DNA of 64,000 bases from NCBI RefSeq assembly GCF_026151345.1, contig NZ_JAMQPR010000001.1, forward strand, positions 1,222,231 to 1,286,230, given 5' to 3'. A program made the translations under genes and the position numbers. Of the stretch, positions 35,762-46,225 are shown piece by piece. How positions within the stretch are numbered: the first letter of the stretch is position 1; each line of letters begins with the position of its first letter. The notes beneath the pieces were generated by a model. The model saw only the letters and a list, made by a program, of their open reading frames with translations. It was not told the origin of the DNA and did not search any database. The stretch comes from Leptospira paudalimensis. Its GTDB lineage: Bacteria; Spirochaetota; Leptospiria; Leptospirales; Leptospiraceae.

Positions 35762-37756
35762 ATGTTTCAAGCAATTAAAACTCTAAACTACCAATTCCTC
35801 TTTGTTTTCTTATGTTTTCTTTCTGTTTTTCCAAACCAGGCAGATCCAACCCCTAAACAGAAAGATTGTTCCCTCCTTGAGCCTGGTGTTCCAAGTGAAT
35901 ACTTACTCTCTCGTGCCATCTACGAACAGATTGATGGTTACCAAGCAAACAACCGTAAAAAGACAGCAGAGGCAAAACTTGGGTTTGAAAACTCTGTGTC
36001 GTTTTTAGACAAATACCACTCTTGTTTAAAAGAAAAAGGGCAAGGTCCAAGTGCCCAATCAGCAGAAATCCAAGCTCAAAATTATTTGGAGTTAGGAAAT
36101 CCAGGCAAAGCTTGGGAATGGTCTGAAATTGCAAAACAGAATACAAAAGAAGTCACAAAAGAACTCGTAATTTTACAAATGAGGATCCGTCTTCGGGAAC
36201 AAGACTTAACCAAAGCAACAGAAGTATTGGAACATGATTTGGTCTCTTTTCCCAATGATCCTGATTTTTTGTATTTACTTGGAAATTTATACTTTGAACG
36301 AAAGATGTGGAACCAATCCTTATTGTACTACACCGCTCTTTCTTTTGTCATTGAAAGAAGGGACAATCATTCCAAATACAAATACATCACAGCAAAATCG
36401 TTAGGTGAACTGAATTATAAGTTAGATTACCCAAAAATTGCCATCAAACGTTATAATGAATACAATTCAGTCAATAAAAATGACATGGAAGTCTTATTTC
36501 GTTTGGCACAAATTTATTTTGTGTTAGGTGATTTTAAGATGTCCAAATTTTATTTGGAACAAATCAGGGAAAAAAATTCGAGAGACATTGACGCATCGCA
36601 CATGTTAGCCGAAATTTATTTTTTGGAAGCACGTGATTTAGCACCTCAGTTTTTTGATACTTTAAAAAATGAGAAAAAAATTCCAAAAGACGGTATCATC
36701 CCCATTTTATACCAATTGGTGAACGGCCGTACCATTGGGTTAGATGAAAAACTACGAAATTTTATTAAGTCAAATCCAGGTAGATTGTCGCCACGTGTCG
36801 CTTTTCTTGAGTTAGCTGATAAACTGAATGACCCTGATTACGAACAAATTAATGCAGAAACCGCGCAATATGCTTATGAATACAGGCAATACGGGCTTGC
36901 TGAAAAAATCCTCAAACGAGGGAAACAAAGATTAAATCCATCTCAAGTGGAAGAAAAAGCAAGTTACTTAGAAAAGATTGCAAACTGCCAAGAGATGTTA
37001 GGGCAATGGAACCATGCAATCCTTTCTATGAAAGAAGCAATTGTTTTGAGTTCGGACCTTGAAAAAAAATTCCGTATGCGATTCCGTTTGGCTTATTTAT
37101 ATCTGCAAGGTAATTTAAAAAAAGAAAAAGTTTCTGTGGATATTTTGTCCGAAACCATTGCTGAAAATCCGAACCCAGCTCATTATTATTTGCGTGGATT
37201 GTCTTATTTCCAATTGGAAAAATACAAAGAAAGTATTAACGATTATACACAAGCCATCCAAATGGATCCAACCAATCCTAATTTTTATTTTTATAGAGCA
37301 ACTGCTTACGATAAACTCAAACAATTTCCTGAAACAGAATCAGATCTTAAAAAAACCATTTCTCTCAATCCAAATGCATCCAATGCAATGAATTATTTAG
37401 GTTATTTGTATGCTGAAAAAGATATGTTCCCTGATGAGGCAAAACAACTGTTAACTCAAGCAATTACTTTGGAACCAGATAATCCTGCTTACCAAGACAG
37501 TTTGGGTTGGGTCTATTACCGAAAAAAAGATTATAATTTGGCGTTATTACATCTAAACTTTGCAGCGTCATTGGCTTTGGAAAGAGGGTTTGAAGACCCA
37601 GTGATTTATGAACATCTGGGTGATGTGTATTTAGCAAAAAAAGATCCAGTCAATGCCGTACAATTTTTTAAACTTTCGCTTTCAAAAGACAAACAGACGT
37701 CTAACAAAGACTTGGTGTCAAAAATCAAACGAGTGGAAAAGGAAATTTCAGAATGA
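35762..37756 (+). CDS. Exported tetratricopeptide repeat protein, 664 aa
   Basis: ATG 35762 gives a signal peptide (LNYQFLFVFLCFLSVFPNQAD). The frame is open upstream to 35663 but that part has no signal. The mature protein carries many TPR units, well defined from about residue 150 (DFLYLLGNLYFERKMWNQSLLYYTAL) to the end, with consensus copies such as YYLRGLSYFQLEKYKESINDYTQAIQMDPTNPNFYFYRATAYDKLKQF. It overlaps the following lipoprotein gene by four bases. A TPR gene directly before lolB is a familiar order in many Gram-negative bacteria. Confidence 0.85.
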   Translation: MFQAIKTLNYQFLFVFLCFLSVFPNQADPTPKQKDCSLLEPGVPSEYLLSRAIYEQIDGYQANNRKKTAEAKLGFENSVSFLDKYHSCLKEKGQGPSAQSAEIQAQNYLELGNPGKAWEWSEIAKQNTKEVTKELVILQMRIRLREQDLTKATEVLEHDLVSFPNDPDFLYLLGNLYFERKMWNQSLLYYTALSFVIERRDNHSKYKYITAKSLGELNYKLDYPKIAIKRYNEYNSVNKNDMEVLFRLAQIYFVLGDFKMSKFYLEQIREKNSRDIDASHMLAEIYFLEARDLAPQFFDTLKNEKKIPKDGIIPILYQLVNGRTIGLDEKLRNFIKSNPGRLSPRVAFLELADKLNDPDYEQINAETAQYAYEYRQYGLAEKILKRGKQRLNPSQVEEKASYLEKIANCQEMLGQWNHAILSMKEAIVLSSDLEKKFRMRFRLAYLYLQGNLKKEKVSVDILSETIAENPNPAHYYLRGLSYFQLEKYKESINDYTQAIQMDPTNPNFYFYRATAYDKLKQFPETESDLKKTISLNPNASNAMNYLGYLYAEKDMFPDEAKQLLTQAITLEPDNPAYQDSLGWVYYRKKDYNLALLHLNFAASLALERGFEDPVIYEHLGDVYLAKKDPVNAVQFFKLSLSKDKQTSNKDLVSKIKRVEKEISE

Positions 37757-38541
37757 ATTCTCGTTATCTAACAATTGTTTTCATTTTACTCTCCCTAGGT
37801 TGCCAATCGGCAGAAGTCGAAGATCCAAACTTTTTAGGAAAAGCAAATGGAAAGTATTTACCCGCAAAGGACAATTCTTCCCAAACTTTTTTAAAAGAAG
37901 TTTTGGATAAAAACCCTGATTTCCCTAGTTTTAAATCAGAATTTTCCATGCAGATCCAAACCTTTGTCCCTAAGAAGGAAAATGTAAATTTGGATGGAAA
38001 GGTGTTTTTTGCCAAAGATTCTAAACAAATTAAAATCCAATTGATGGATAGTTTTTTTGGAATGGTTTTTACTGAACTCATAGCAAACGAAAACCAAATC
38101 CTAATCAAACCAACCAGTACAAAAGAAATCCAAACCTTACCAATGGGTGATATCCTCATCCAAGATCCAAATTCGGGGAAAAAATATACGATTCCCTTTC
38201 CTGTGATTTATGCATACCTTACAGGGAATTATTTAAATGAAATCCAAAACCCAAAGGCAAAATTCAATCCGAATGAAACTAGGGTTGCACTTTCCAAAGC
38301 AGATGGAGATTACGAATATTTTTTTAAAGATGGTAGTTTGGATCGATTAGAGTTAACAAGTGGTAAACGGGGACTAAAAGCCATCGCCATTGTAAAAACA
38401 AGTGTGAACCAAATACACCCACCTAAAGAAATCACAACCAAAGTTGTGAGCCTTGATACGGAAAAGGAAAATGTTCTCATCCAAATCAAATTGAAAAAAT
38501 CACAAATCACCGAAGTATCTCCACAAGTATTTCGTTTTTAA
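37753..38541 (+). CDS. Lipoprotein, LolB-like or DUF4292-like
   Basis: A strong lipobox ends the signal (TIVFILLSLGC). The mature part is beta-rich with alternating hydrophobic residues: NLDGKVFFAKDSKQIKIQLMDSFFGMVFTELIANENQILIKP. This resembles the curved sheet of LolB and DUF4292 lipoproteins, which receive lipoproteins at the outer membrane. Support also comes from position: it overlaps an exported TPR gene by four bases, as lolB does in several proteobacteria. The assignment is tentative because sequence signatures of LolB are weak. Confidence 0.5.
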   Translation: MNSRYLTIVFILLSLGCQSAEVEDPNFLGKANGKYLPAKDNSSQTFLKEVLDKNPDFPSFKSEFSMQIQTFVPKKENVNLDGKVFFAKDSKQIKIQLMDSFFGMVFTELIANENQILIKPTSTKEIQTLPMGDILIQDPNSGKKYTIPFPVIYAYLTGNYLNEIQNPKAKFNPNETRVALSKADGDYEYFFKDGSLDRLELTSGKRGLKAIAIVKTSVNQIHPPKEITTKVVSLDTEKENVLIQIKLKKSQITEVSPQVFRF

Positions 38542-38544
38542 GAG

Positions 38545-39687
38545 ATGAAACATAAGTTTTTTGTTTCGCTTCTATTATTCCCGATCCTTCTTTTTTCTGC
38601 GGATTTTCCAGAACAATTGGAAGATCCATTGGAGTTACCAACAAAGTACTTATATCAGTTCCAAACCGAAACTGGTGAATCACTACAAATTACCAATTCC
38701 ACTAAACTTTGGTTTGGTGGTGATGTGATGTTCAATTGGGGAGTTCGGGATTCCATGCGTTCTGAGGATGTATTTTTTCCCTTTCGAAGTTTTTTTCGTT
38801 ATCTCGACCAATTTGATTTTCGCTTTATCAATTTAGAAACACCTATATTACACAAAGCACCCACAGCAGACCAAAGAAAATCCTATGTGTTTTATGGAGA
38901 AAGAAGGGATCTCACTGTCCTACGTGCTCTCGGCATCAATGGAGTTTTCCTTGGAAATAATCATACAATGGATTTTGGTGAAAATGGACTTTTTGAAACC
39001 TTAGATCTGTTAGATGAATTTAAAATCCTCCATACAGGTGCAGGAAAAAACACCGACCATGCTTTGTTACCTATTCTTGTGAAAAAGGGAAATACCGAAT
39101 TTCGATTGTTTTCCTTTTCTGATACAGGCGAAACCAGGTTATTTTCTGGAACCAATTCCCCAGGTGCCGCTTATTTCCGAGTGGCCACAGCAGAAAGGAT
39201 CATAAAAAAAACAAAACCAGGGCAAGTGAATGTATTATCTGTACATTGGGGAGTGGAATACAATCCCACACCCATGGACACAGAACGGAATGCTGCCAAA
39301 TATTTGGTGAACGCTGGTTATAAGGTGATCATTGGTCATCACCCCCATGTGCCACAAGGGATCGAAGTATTCCCAAAAGGGATTGTTGTATATTCACTTG
39401 GTAATTTTTTCTTTGGATCCAAAAACCAATACCTAAAACACAATATTTCTGTAGTGACTCATTTTGATGGCGACAAACTTTTGTTTGTGGAAGTGATTCC
39501 AGTGTTTGGAAAACACCAAAACCTTCCTGGGGATCATTATTTTTTCCCTTTGGGTCCAAAAGAAGCAGAAAGTTTTTTAAAAGAATATGCCATTCTTTGC
39601 AAACAACTGGGAACAGAACTTGTGATTTCGGGGGGAAGGGGTTATGTTTTTTTTGAAAAGGAACTAAAGGCCAAACTAAAACCGTAA
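38545..39687 (+). CDS. CapA-family metallophosphatase-like protein, exported
   Basis: A signal peptide (KHKFFVSLLLFPILLFSADF) precedes a CapA (PGA_cap) domain: KLWFGGDVMFNWGVRD (metal-binding Asp), FRFINLETPILHKAP, INGVFLGNNHTMDFGENGLFETLDLL (Asn-His pair), VLSVHWGVEYNPTP and KVIIGHHPHVPQGIEVFPKGIVVYSLGNFFFG. In Bacillus CapA/PgsA takes part in poly-gamma-glutamate export; many distant relatives are plain metal-dependent hydrolases. No pgsB or pgsC is nearby, so polyglutamate synthesis is unlikely. It overlaps the convergent gene by 46 bases. Confidence 0.8.
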   Translation: MKHKFFVSLLLFPILLFSADFPEQLEDPLELPTKYLYQFQTETGESLQITNSTKLWFGGDVMFNWGVRDSMRSEDVFFPFRSFFRYLDQFDFRFINLETPILHKAPTADQRKSYVFYGERRDLTVLRALGINGVFLGNNHTMDFGENGLFETLDLLDEFKILHTGAGKNTDHALLPILVKKGNTEFRLFSFSDTGETRLFSGTNSPGAAYFRVATAERIIKKTKPGQVNVLSVHWGVEYNPTPMDTERNAAKYLVNAGYKVIIGHHPHVPQGIEVFPKGIVVYSLGNFFFGSKNQYLKHNISVVTHFDGDKLLFVEVIPVFGKHQNLPGDHYFFPLGPKEAESFLKEYAILCKQLGTELVISGGRGYVFFEKELKAKLKP

Positions 39688-40364
39688 TGAAACCAACTGC
39701 ATACCATTCCCAATGCAAAAAAGGGAAAACTGAGTTCTAGTAAATTGGTGCGGATGATAGAAAACACCTGCAAAAAAAATCCTGTAAAAAATAGGATCGC
39801 CGCACTCCTTAAAATCCAACCTTTTTCGTATAACCAAAAGTATACGGAAACAATTGCCACATAAGAAAACAAACAAAACCATTTGAGTTGGGATGTGGGT
39901 TTGAGATACTCCAAAGAAGGGGTCATTTCCTCTGCAGTTTTTGCATCTAGTATATTCAGAATGAGAATGTTTTCAATGAGGTCAGCAAACCCTGCAATCA
40001 CAAGGAGAAGGATCATTCCCATAAAAATTTTGAGGAAAATGGGACGTACTTTCCGTCCCGCATAATGTCCCGTATACGTCAAAAAAGCCAAATAACAAAA
40101 GATAAAACCAAAATCAAAATAATGAACCCTACGGTATTCCGTTGAGAGGTGGAAAAAGTCGATGGTATCGGGGATGCCAATGAGGTCCTGCACTTGTTTG
40201 GGTGTTTCTGCCATCTCGAGACCAAGCAGAGTGGATTCAAATCCAGAATGGTTGTCGAGTGCGGGTTCTTTGGGAGTGATGTGGTTTAAAAAACCAGCAT
40301 ATAGTGCTAAAAAGAGACCCAGACCCAGGCCCCAAACTTCTGGAAAATTTGATTTTTCACCCAT
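39642..40364 (-). CDS. Polytopic membrane protein, 240 aa, unknown function
   Basis: Five to six hydrophobic helices are visible (residues about 11-28, 80-97, 108-128, 158-175, 187-203, 212-232), with a soluble loop between the first two. I recognise no family signature. The 3' end overlaps the CapA-like gene by 46 bases in the convergent direction. The start at 40364 lies about 150 bases from the divergent rpsF operon. Confidence 0.55.
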   Translation of the reverse strand: MGEKSNFPEVWGLGLGLFLALYAGFLNHITPKEPALDNHSGFESTLLGLEMAETPKQVQDLIGIPDTIDFFHLSTEYRRVHYFDFGFIFCYLAFLTYTGHYAGRKVRPIFLKIFMGMILLLVIAGFADLIENILILNILDAKTAEEMTPSLEYLKPTSQLKWFCLFSYVAIVSVYFWLYEKGWILRSAAILFFTGFFLQVFSIIRTNLLELSFPFFALGMVCSWFHYGFSLAFSSFSKKT

Positions 40365-40473
40365 AAACAGTCAGAAATTACATAGAATGCGAAGGGATTC
40401 AAGGCTCCAAGAAGAAATTCCATTGACCCAAGGCCCCATAACCAAAACCCTAGTGGAAACTAACAAATTCTTC

Positions 40474-40499
40474 TACCTACAAGTGTTTCTATGTAGGTA
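40474..40499 (+). promoter_or_regulatory. Hairpin in the rpsF leader, possible autoregulatory site
   Basis: TACCTACA (40474-40481) pairs perfectly with TGTAGGTA (40492-40499) across a ten-base loop, only seven bases before the AGGAGA ribosome binding site of rpsF. Leaders of rpsF operons are known binding sites for the S6:S18 complex, but I cannot see the CCG bulge typical of that motif. Confidence 0.4.
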
Positions 40500-40515
40500 T
40501 ACCCATAGGAGAAAT

Positions 40516-40791
40516 ATGAGAAACTACGAAATCACGAATATTCTTCGTGAAGGGAATGTAGAAGAGACGAAGTCTGCCGTTAAGGAACTTCTCTCCAAAT
40601 ACAACTTCACGATCCAAGGCGAAGAGGATTGGGGTTCTAAAAGACTCTGGCATCCCGTTGGACAAGACGAACAAGGTCACTTTATACTCACTAAGTGTTC
40701 TGGATCTCCCGCAGAAGTTATCAAGATTGAGCATGAATTTAAACTCAATGCCAATATCTTAAAAACCCTCGTAATTAGGGCAAATGGCTAA
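40516..40791 (+). CDS. rpsF: Ribosomal protein bS6
   Basis: ATG 40516 is preceded by AGGAGA. The 91-residue product begins MRNYEITNILREGNVEETKSAVKELL and ends EHEFKLNANILKTLVIRANG, both typical of S6. It binds the central domain of 16S rRNA with S18. It overlaps ssb by eight bases and leads the rpsF-ssb-rpsR-rplI-dnaB cluster. Confidence 0.93.
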   Translation: MRNYEITNILREGNVEETKSAVKELLSKYNFTIQGEEDWGSKRLWHPVGQDEQGHFILTKCSGSPAEVIKIEHEFKLNANILKTLVIRANG

Positions 40792-41221
40792 CGATCTAAA
40801 CAAAGTACTACTCATCGGTCGTATGACTCGTGATCCGGAATTTAAATCGGTGAACGGGAGTTCTGTTGTCAATTTTTCAATTGCAAATAACAGAGTTTAT
40901 GTGACGAACGGCGAAAAAAAAGAGGAAACTCATTATTTCGACTGTGTTGCATGGGGCCGACTTGCTGACATTTTAAAACAATATGCGGGCAAGGGTAAAC
41001 AAGTAGCAATCGAAGGTAGACTCCAACAACAGTCATGGGAAACTCCAGAAGGCAAAAAAGCCTCAAAGATCCGCGTATATGTCGAGACCGCACAACTATT
41101 AGGTGGTCAAGGGCAAGGTGGCGGATCCGGAGACCGATCTGACAGTTCCAATTCTTATGATTCCGGCGTAAGTAGTGGTTATGATGATTATCCAGCCGGT
41201 GATGACGACATTCCTTTTTGA
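40784..41221 (+). CDS. ssb: Single-stranded DNA-binding protein
   Basis: The OB fold occupies residues 1-110 (NDLNKVLLIGRMTRDPEFKSVNGSSVVNFSIANNR, then HYFDCVAWGRLADILKQYAGKGKQVAIEGRL). A Gly/Ser-rich linker follows, then the acidic tip DDDIPF, which recruits replication and repair proteins. It coats single-stranded DNA as a tetramer. Its place between rpsF and rpsR is the common bacterial order. Confidence 0.96.
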   Translation: MANDLNKVLLIGRMTRDPEFKSVNGSSVVNFSIANNRVYVTNGEKKEETHYFDCVAWGRLADILKQYAGKGKQVAIEGRLQQQSWETPEGKKASKIRVYVETAQLLGGQGQGGGSGDRSDSSNSYDSGVSSGYDDYPAGDDDIPF

Positions 41222-41233
41222 TAGGTGATGACA

Positions 41234-41578
41234 ATGAGTGAAACGACAAATATTGATGATACAAGAATAGATTCCCGTGACAGTATGGACGGGATGGATG
41301 ACGACGAAAAAGGTGGTTTCCGTGGAAAAGACGGAGAAGGTAAGTTCGGTCGTAAAAACGCAAAATACAAAAAGAAAGTATGTAAGTTCTGCGCTGACAA
41401 AGCGTTACTTGCAGGTCTTGATTACAAACGAGTTGATATCTTAGAAAGATTTGTTACTAACCGTGGTAAAATCATTCCAAGAAGGATCACAGGAACTTGT
41501 GGCAAACACCAAAGAGCTCTTGCTCGTGAAATCAGAAAATCCAGATCCATCGGTTTATTACCGTTTAAAGTTCTGTAG
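41234..41578 (+). CDS. rpsR: Ribosomal protein bS18 with an acidic N-terminal extension
   Basis: ATG 41234 is best placed behind AGGTGA; GTG 41225 and ATG 41228 are in frame. The core from about residue 44 is bS18: [66 protein letters not shown]. It keeps cysteines that suggest the zinc-binding (C+) form. The first 40 residues are an added acidic, Met- and Asp-rich segment not found in the usual 75-residue S18. Confidence 0.93.
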   Translation: MSETTNIDDTRIDSRDSMDGMDDDEKGGFRGKDGEGKFGRKNAKYKKKVCKFCADKALLAGLDYKRVDILERFVTNRGKIIPRRITGTCGKHQRALAREIRKSRSIGLLPFKVL

Positions 41579-41587
41579 GAGTTACGG

Positions 41588-42034
41588 ATGAAAGTTGTAT
41601 TACAAAAAGACGTATTAAATCTTGGTGATGCTGGGGATGTAAAAGAAGTTGCTGATGGTTATGCACGTAACTTCCTCATTCCAAGAAGACTTGCCGTTCG
41701 TGCAAACGACGGAAACACGAAAGCAGCTATCCACCAAAAAAGACTCGCTGAATTAAAACGTGACAAACGTGTAAAGGTGATGAAAGAACTTTCTTCTTCG
41801 ATTGATGGTAAAACATACGAAGTGAAAGTGAAAGTGGGTGAGAACGACAAACTTTTTGGTTCTGTAACAGCGAATGATATTGCTCTCGCAATTAAAAACA
41901 CTGGAGTAGAACTCGACAAACGTAAACTTGAATTAGGCGAGCCAATTAAATCTGTTGGTGAGTTTAAGATCAAAGTTCGTTTGGCTGAAGGTGTTGTGCC
42001 TCAAATCGTAGTGAAAGTCGTCGGCCAAGCATAG
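41588..42034 (+). CDS. rplI: Ribosomal protein bL9
   Basis: The 148-residue protein has the L9 signature GDVKEVADGYARNFLIPRRLAVRA near the start, the long connecting helix, and a C-terminal domain (KLFGSVTANDIALAI). It binds 23S rRNA near the L1 stalk. It starts nine bases after rpsR. Confidence 0.96.
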   Translation: MKVVLQKDVLNLGDAGDVKEVADGYARNFLIPRRLAVRANDGNTKAAIHQKRLAELKRDKRVKVMKELSSSIDGKTYEVKVKVGENDKLFGSVTANDIALAIKNTGVELDKRKLELGEPIKSVGEFKIKVRLAEGVVPQIVVKVVGQA

Positions 42035-42055
42035 TCTTACACTAACGCTTTTTCG

Positions 42056-43399
42056 ATGAATTCTAACCCCCTTCAGGAGATAGAGTCTGAGAAGAACTTA
42101 ATCGGTTACCTACTCATGCGAGGGGTAGCCGGGCAGGAAGACTTAGGTCTAAGCCCAGAAGACTTTTACATGGATACCCATAGAAGAGTCTTCGAAGCGG
42201 TTACTGACCTCATTAATGAAGGGACAAACATTGACCTAGTTACGGTCACAAACCAAATGCGAGAAAAACGTCTATTTAAAGACGAATCTCGCGACTTGGA
42301 ATACATTACATCTCTCTACAAAGATACTGTCCCCTTTCAACCGTTAGACTATTATGTTCGTCGTGTGAAACGTGTTTCCGACAGACGGAAGTATGTCGAA
42401 GCATTAAACCAAGCCATTGATAAAGTCAAAATTGAACCTGGTGAAAACGATTCCGTTTTTAGTCTTGTGGAACAGTCCCTTATGGATATCTCGCGCCAAG
42501 AGAGATCCAAAGGACTACGCAAAGTCAAAGATGATGCCAATGCCCTTATCGATTACATCAAAAATGTTGTGGCGGCAAGCCAAAACGGAACCGGTGGAAT
42601 CAATGGTTTAAAAACACATTTTACTGGGCTTGATATGGCTACCACTGGTCTTAAGTCACACGAACTTATGATCCTTGCAGCCCGTCCAGGAAATGGGAAA
42701 ACAACATTTGCATTGAACATTGCTGCCAATGCTGCACTAAAAGAGCGTAAAACGGTTGTTATCTTTTCCCTTGAGATGAGTCGGATCGAACTCCTTCTCA
42801 AACTCATCAGTGCCGATGCAAGGATTGATTCCTATGCTTTAAAAGCGGGAACACTCACCTCCGCACAGATGACACAACTCAAAGACAGTATTGGAAATAT
42901 CACTTCGGCAAGTCTTTACATCGATGATTCAGGGTATTTGACGATCCAAGAATTTTCGGCAAGACTTCGCCAACTTCGGACTACAGAAGAAGTGGGCCTT
43001 GTGATTGTAGATTACTTGCAGCTTATGAGTGATCCGAAAGCTGCGATGGGTGGACGACAACAAGAGGTTGCCAATATTTCCAGAGGACTCAAACAAATGG
43101 CAAGGGAAGTGGGATGTCCCATCATTGCCTTATCTCAGATGAACCGTTCCATTGAAAACCGCTCCAAAGACCAAAGGCCACAACTTTCCGACTTACGGGA
43201 GTCAGGTGCCATTGAGCAGGATGCGGATATTGTATGTTTTATTTATCGGGAAGAAATGGTGAAACCTCCCGAAGAGCTAGACCCAAACAAAAGGGGGATG
43301 GCTGAGATCATCATCGCCAAAAACAGAGCGGGAGCAACGGCCGATTTTCCATTGATGTTCAATCCGAAAATCAGTCGTTTCGATAACGTTCCATTATAA
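42056..43399 (+). CDS. dnaB: Replicative DNA helicase DnaB
   Basis: The N-terminal collar domain ([15 protein letters not shown] ... [14 protein letters not shown]) is followed by the RecA-like core: Walker A in [35 protein letters not shown], Walker B in [13 protein letters not shown], and [39 protein letters not shown] with the arginine finger region. At 447 residues it is full length with no intein. It unwinds DNA at the fork as a hexamer. Confidence 0.96.
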   Translation: MNSNPLQEIESEKNLIGYLLMRGVAGQEDLGLSPEDFYMDTHRRVFEAVTDLINEGTNIDLVTVTNQMREKRLFKDESRDLEYITSLYKDTVPFQPLDYYVRRVKRVSDRRKYVEALNQAIDKVKIEPGENDSVFSLVEQSLMDISRQERSKGLRKVKDDANALIDYIKNVVAASQNGTGGINGLKTHFTGLDMATTGLKSHELMILAARPGNGKTTFALNIAANAALKERKTVVIFSLEMSRIELLLKLISADARIDSYALKAGTLTSAQMTQLKDSIGNITSASLYIDDSGYLTIQEFSARLRQLRTTEEVGLVIVDYLQLMSDPKAAMGGRQQEVANISRGLKQMAREVGCPIIALSQMNRSIENRSKDQRPQLSDLRESGAIEQDADIVCFIYREEMVKPPEELDPNKRGMAEIIIAKNRAGATADFPLMFNPKISRFDNVPL

Positions 43400-43410
43400 G
43401 AGGTTTTCAA

Positions 43411-45216
43411 TTGAATCACTGGGTAACATCAGAATACAAAAATAGAATTAGCGCCACAAATGTCTCAGATGCGTCTGTTGGAAAAACATTATTCCTTTCC
43501 GGTTGGGCTTTCCGTTACCGCGACCAAGGTGGTGTGATCTTCATCGACCTAAGGGATCGTTCTGGAATTTTACAAATTGTTGCAAGAAAAGAAATCTTGG
43601 GAGATGATTTTTCCAAAGTCGAAAAAATTCGTTCCGAGTATGTGATTGCGGTGAAGGGAAAACTTTCCCTTCGTGATGCAGAATCCGTGAATCCTAAAAT
43701 GGAAACGGGGAAATATGAACTCATTGCAGAAGCAATTGAAATCTTAAATACATCCAAAACTCCTCCTTTCACTTTAGATGAGTTTGATCCGTCAGGCGAA
43801 GAAATTCGTTTGAAGTATCGTTACCTCGATATGCGTAGGGAAGAACTTCGGGATCGTTTGGTGTTGCGACACAAATTAACATTCGCTTTACGGGAATACT
43901 TGGACCAACGCTCCTTTTTAGAAATTGAAACTCCGATTCTCAATAAGTCGACTCCAGAAGGAGCACGTGACTTTCTTGTGCCGTCTCGTTTGAATGCAGG
44001 TGAGTTTTATGCACTCCCACAATCACCACAACTTTTTAAACAGATCCTCATGATTGGGGGAATGGAACGATACTTCCAAATCGTAAAATGTTTTCGGGAT
44101 GAAGACTTACGTGCTGACCGCCAACCAGAATTCACACAATTGGATATGGAGTTTTCGTTTGTGACAGAAGAAGACATCCGTCGTGAAATCGAAGCTATGT
44201 GGGCCTATGCCTTAAAAAAAGTTTTCCAATTAGAGGTAAACGCACCCTTTATGACCATGCCATACCATGTGGCAATGGAAGAATACGGATCAGACAAACC
44301 AGACATTCGTTTTGGAATGAAACTTGTGAATGTATCGGAACTTGTGAAATCTTGTGACTTCCAAGTGTTTACTGGTGCCATCGCTGGTGGAGGTGTGGTC
44401 AAAGCGATCTGTGTTCCTGGTGGTTCTACCATCTCACGGAAAGAAATTGAAGACCTTACTGCTTGGCTTTCTCGGGACTTTCGTGCCAAAGGCCTTGCTT
44501 ACATGAAACATGGAGCAAATGGACTCGAATCAACGATCACAAAACGGTTCACTCCTGAAACCTTAGAGGCAATTGCAAAAGCAGTTGGTTCCAAAGAAGG
44601 AGATATGGTATTTTTTGGGGCAGATTCGTCTAAGATTGTGAATGCCTCTCTTGGTGCTTTACGTTTGAAATTATCAGAAAAATACGATCCACCTAAGGTC
44701 CCTTATAGTTTCCATTGGGTAGTTGATTTTCCTATGTTTGAGTTGGATGAAACCACAAAAACATGGACCTTCCTCCACCACCCATTCACATCTCCGAAAG
44801 AAGAAGACTTTCAAAAATTAAGAGATTGGAAAGCTGGGAAAGAAGTTGACCTTTCTTCGATTGGTGCGAAAGCATATGACCTAGTTCTGAATGGAACAGA
44901 AATTGGTGGTGGTTCGATTCGTATCCACAACCCAGAAATCCAAAGTCTCGTGCTTGAGGCAATTGGGATTGGAGAAGAAGATGCCAAGTCCAAGTTTGGA
45001 TTTTTACTCGATGCTTTATCCTTTGGTGCTCCTCCACACGGTGGGATTGCCTTTGGTGTGGACCGCATCATGATGTTACTCACAGGTGGCACTTCCATCC
45101 GTGATGTGATTGCTTTCCCAAAAACACAAAAAGGAACTTGTATGATGAGTGAAGCACCAGGTCCTGTCGAAGCAAAACAATTAGAAGAACTCAAACTCAG
45201 GGTAGTCACAATTTAG
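43411..45216 (+). CDS. aspS: Aspartyl-tRNA synthetase
   Basis: The TTG start follows AAGAGG. The 601-residue class II enzyme has the bacterial layout: an N-terminal OB anticodon domain ([35 protein letters not shown]), motif 2 ([31 protein letters not shown]), the bacterial GAD insertion in the middle, and motif 3 ([16 protein letters not shown]). Whether it also charges tRNA-Asn cannot be decided from this window. Confidence 0.95.
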   Translation: MNHWVTSEYKNRISATNVSDASVGKTLFLSGWAFRYRDQGGVIFIDLRDRSGILQIVARKEILGDDFSKVEKIRSEYVIAVKGKLSLRDAESVNPKMETGKYELIAEAIEILNTSKTPPFTLDEFDPSGEEIRLKYRYLDMRREELRDRLVLRHKLTFALREYLDQRSFLEIETPILNKSTPEGARDFLVPSRLNAGEFYALPQSPQLFKQILMIGGMERYFQIVKCFRDEDLRADRQPEFTQLDMEFSFVTEEDIRREIEAMWAYALKKVFQLEVNAPFMTMPYHVAMEEYGSDKPDIRFGMKLVNVSELVKSCDFQVFTGAIAGGGVVKAICVPGGSTISRKEIEDLTAWLSRDFRAKGLAYMKHGANGLESTITKRFTPETLEAIAKAVGSKEGDMVFFGADSSKIVNASLGALRLKLSEKYDPPKVPYSFHWVVDFPMFELDETTKTWTFLHHPFTSPKEEDFQKLRDWKAGKEVDLSSIGAKAYDLVLNGTEIGGGSIRIHNPEIQSLVLEAIGIGEEDAKSKFGFLLDALSFGAPPHGGIAFGVDRIMMLLTGGTSIRDVIAFPKTQKGTCMMSEAPGPVEAKQLEELKLRVVTI

Positions 45217-45217
45217 T

Positions 45218-46225
45218 ATGGATGAAAGTTTTACATTCCAGGAAGAATCCCTCTACCAAACGGTCTGTGGGATTAGCGACAGCAAACTCCCGTTATGGGA
45301 AAGCAGACTGAATGTAAAACTCATCCCCCGAGGAAAATCTCTCATCATCCAAGGGAGTGCGGACCATGTACAAGTGGCCCTTGATACCTTTCAGAAAGTA
45401 GAAGAGAATTTCAAACGTAGACCTGACAAATCTGAGTATTCTTTTTTTGATATTGATTATTTGGTAAATAAGGTCAAAGACTCGAGTGGTGGATGGCCAA
45501 CACCTGGATCCCCTGACTTCCAAAAGGAAGGAGAATCTTGGACACCTAAAGACAAAATTTTTGTCACCTTCAAAGGAAAACCCATCTTTCCACGAACCAA
45601 AAACCAAGAAAGTTTTGTCGATAGCCTTCATAAAAACTACATCACCATTGCCATGGGGCCTGCGGGAACAGGTAAAACATTTTTATCCATTGCCACGGCT
45701 TGCCGTATGATGCAAACAGGAGAAGTGGACAGGCTCATCCTCACAAGGCCAGCTGTGGAAGCAGGAGAAAACTTGGGTTTTTTACCTGGTGACCTAACAC
45801 AAAAAGTAAACCCCTATTTACGTCCCATCTATGATGCGTTACACGAATGTATCGGTTTTGAAAAAACAAGTGAGTACTTACAAGTGGGTAAAATTGAAAT
45901 TGCCCCGATTGCCTTTATGAGAGGCCGAACACTTTCTCATTCCTTTATCATTTTAGATGAAGCTCAAAACTGTACTTTGCCACAACTTAAAATGTTCCTC
46001 ACTCGGTTTGGGAAAAATTCCAAAATGGCAATTTCGGGTGATGCCACACAAATTGACCTTGCACACGGAAAATCTGGACTCGAAAAAACAGTTTACACAC
46101 TCAGGAATTTGAATGGAATAGAGACAATTTTTTTCGGAAGGGAAGACATCACACGTCACCCGATTGTCGAATCGATTGTCCGACGATTTGAAGAAAACGA
46201 AAGCCTATTTAACAAAAAACAATGA
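45218..46225 (+). CDS. phoH: PhoH-like ATPase (YbeZ type)
   Basis: A short KH-like N-terminal part ([22 protein letters not shown]) precedes the PhoH ATPase core: [23 protein letters not shown] (Walker A), [51 protein letters not shown] (Walker B), and [13 protein letters not shown]. It commonly pairs with YbeY in ribosome maturation and RNA metabolism, and ybeY lies two genes downstream. It overlaps the next gene by four bases. Confidence 0.93.
   Translation: MDESFTFQEESLYQTVCGISDSKLPLWESRLNVKLIPRGKSLIIQGSADHVQVALDTFQKVEENFKRRPDKSEYSFFDIDYLVNKVKDSSGGWPTPGSPDFQKEGESWTPKDKIFVTFKGKPIFPRTKNQESFVDSLHKNYITIAMGPAGTGKTFLSIATACRMMQTGEVDRLILTRPAVEAGENLGFLPGDLTQKVNPYLRPIYDALHECIGFEKTSEYLQVGKIEIAPIAFMRGRTLSHSFIILDEAQNCTLPQLKMFLTRFGKNSKMAISGDATQIDLAHGKSGLEKTVYTLRNLNGIETIFFGREDITRHPIVESIVRRFEENESLFNKKQ

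Noticed and set aside
38545..39687. Poly-gamma-glutamate capsule synthesis
   Set aside because: Only the CapA-like domain is present; the synthetase genes pgsB and pgsC are absent from the neighbourhood.
40162..40515. Upstream extension of the rpsF frame
   Set aside because: The extension is antisense to a membrane protein gene, and ATG 40516 with AGGAGA gives a normal-length S6.
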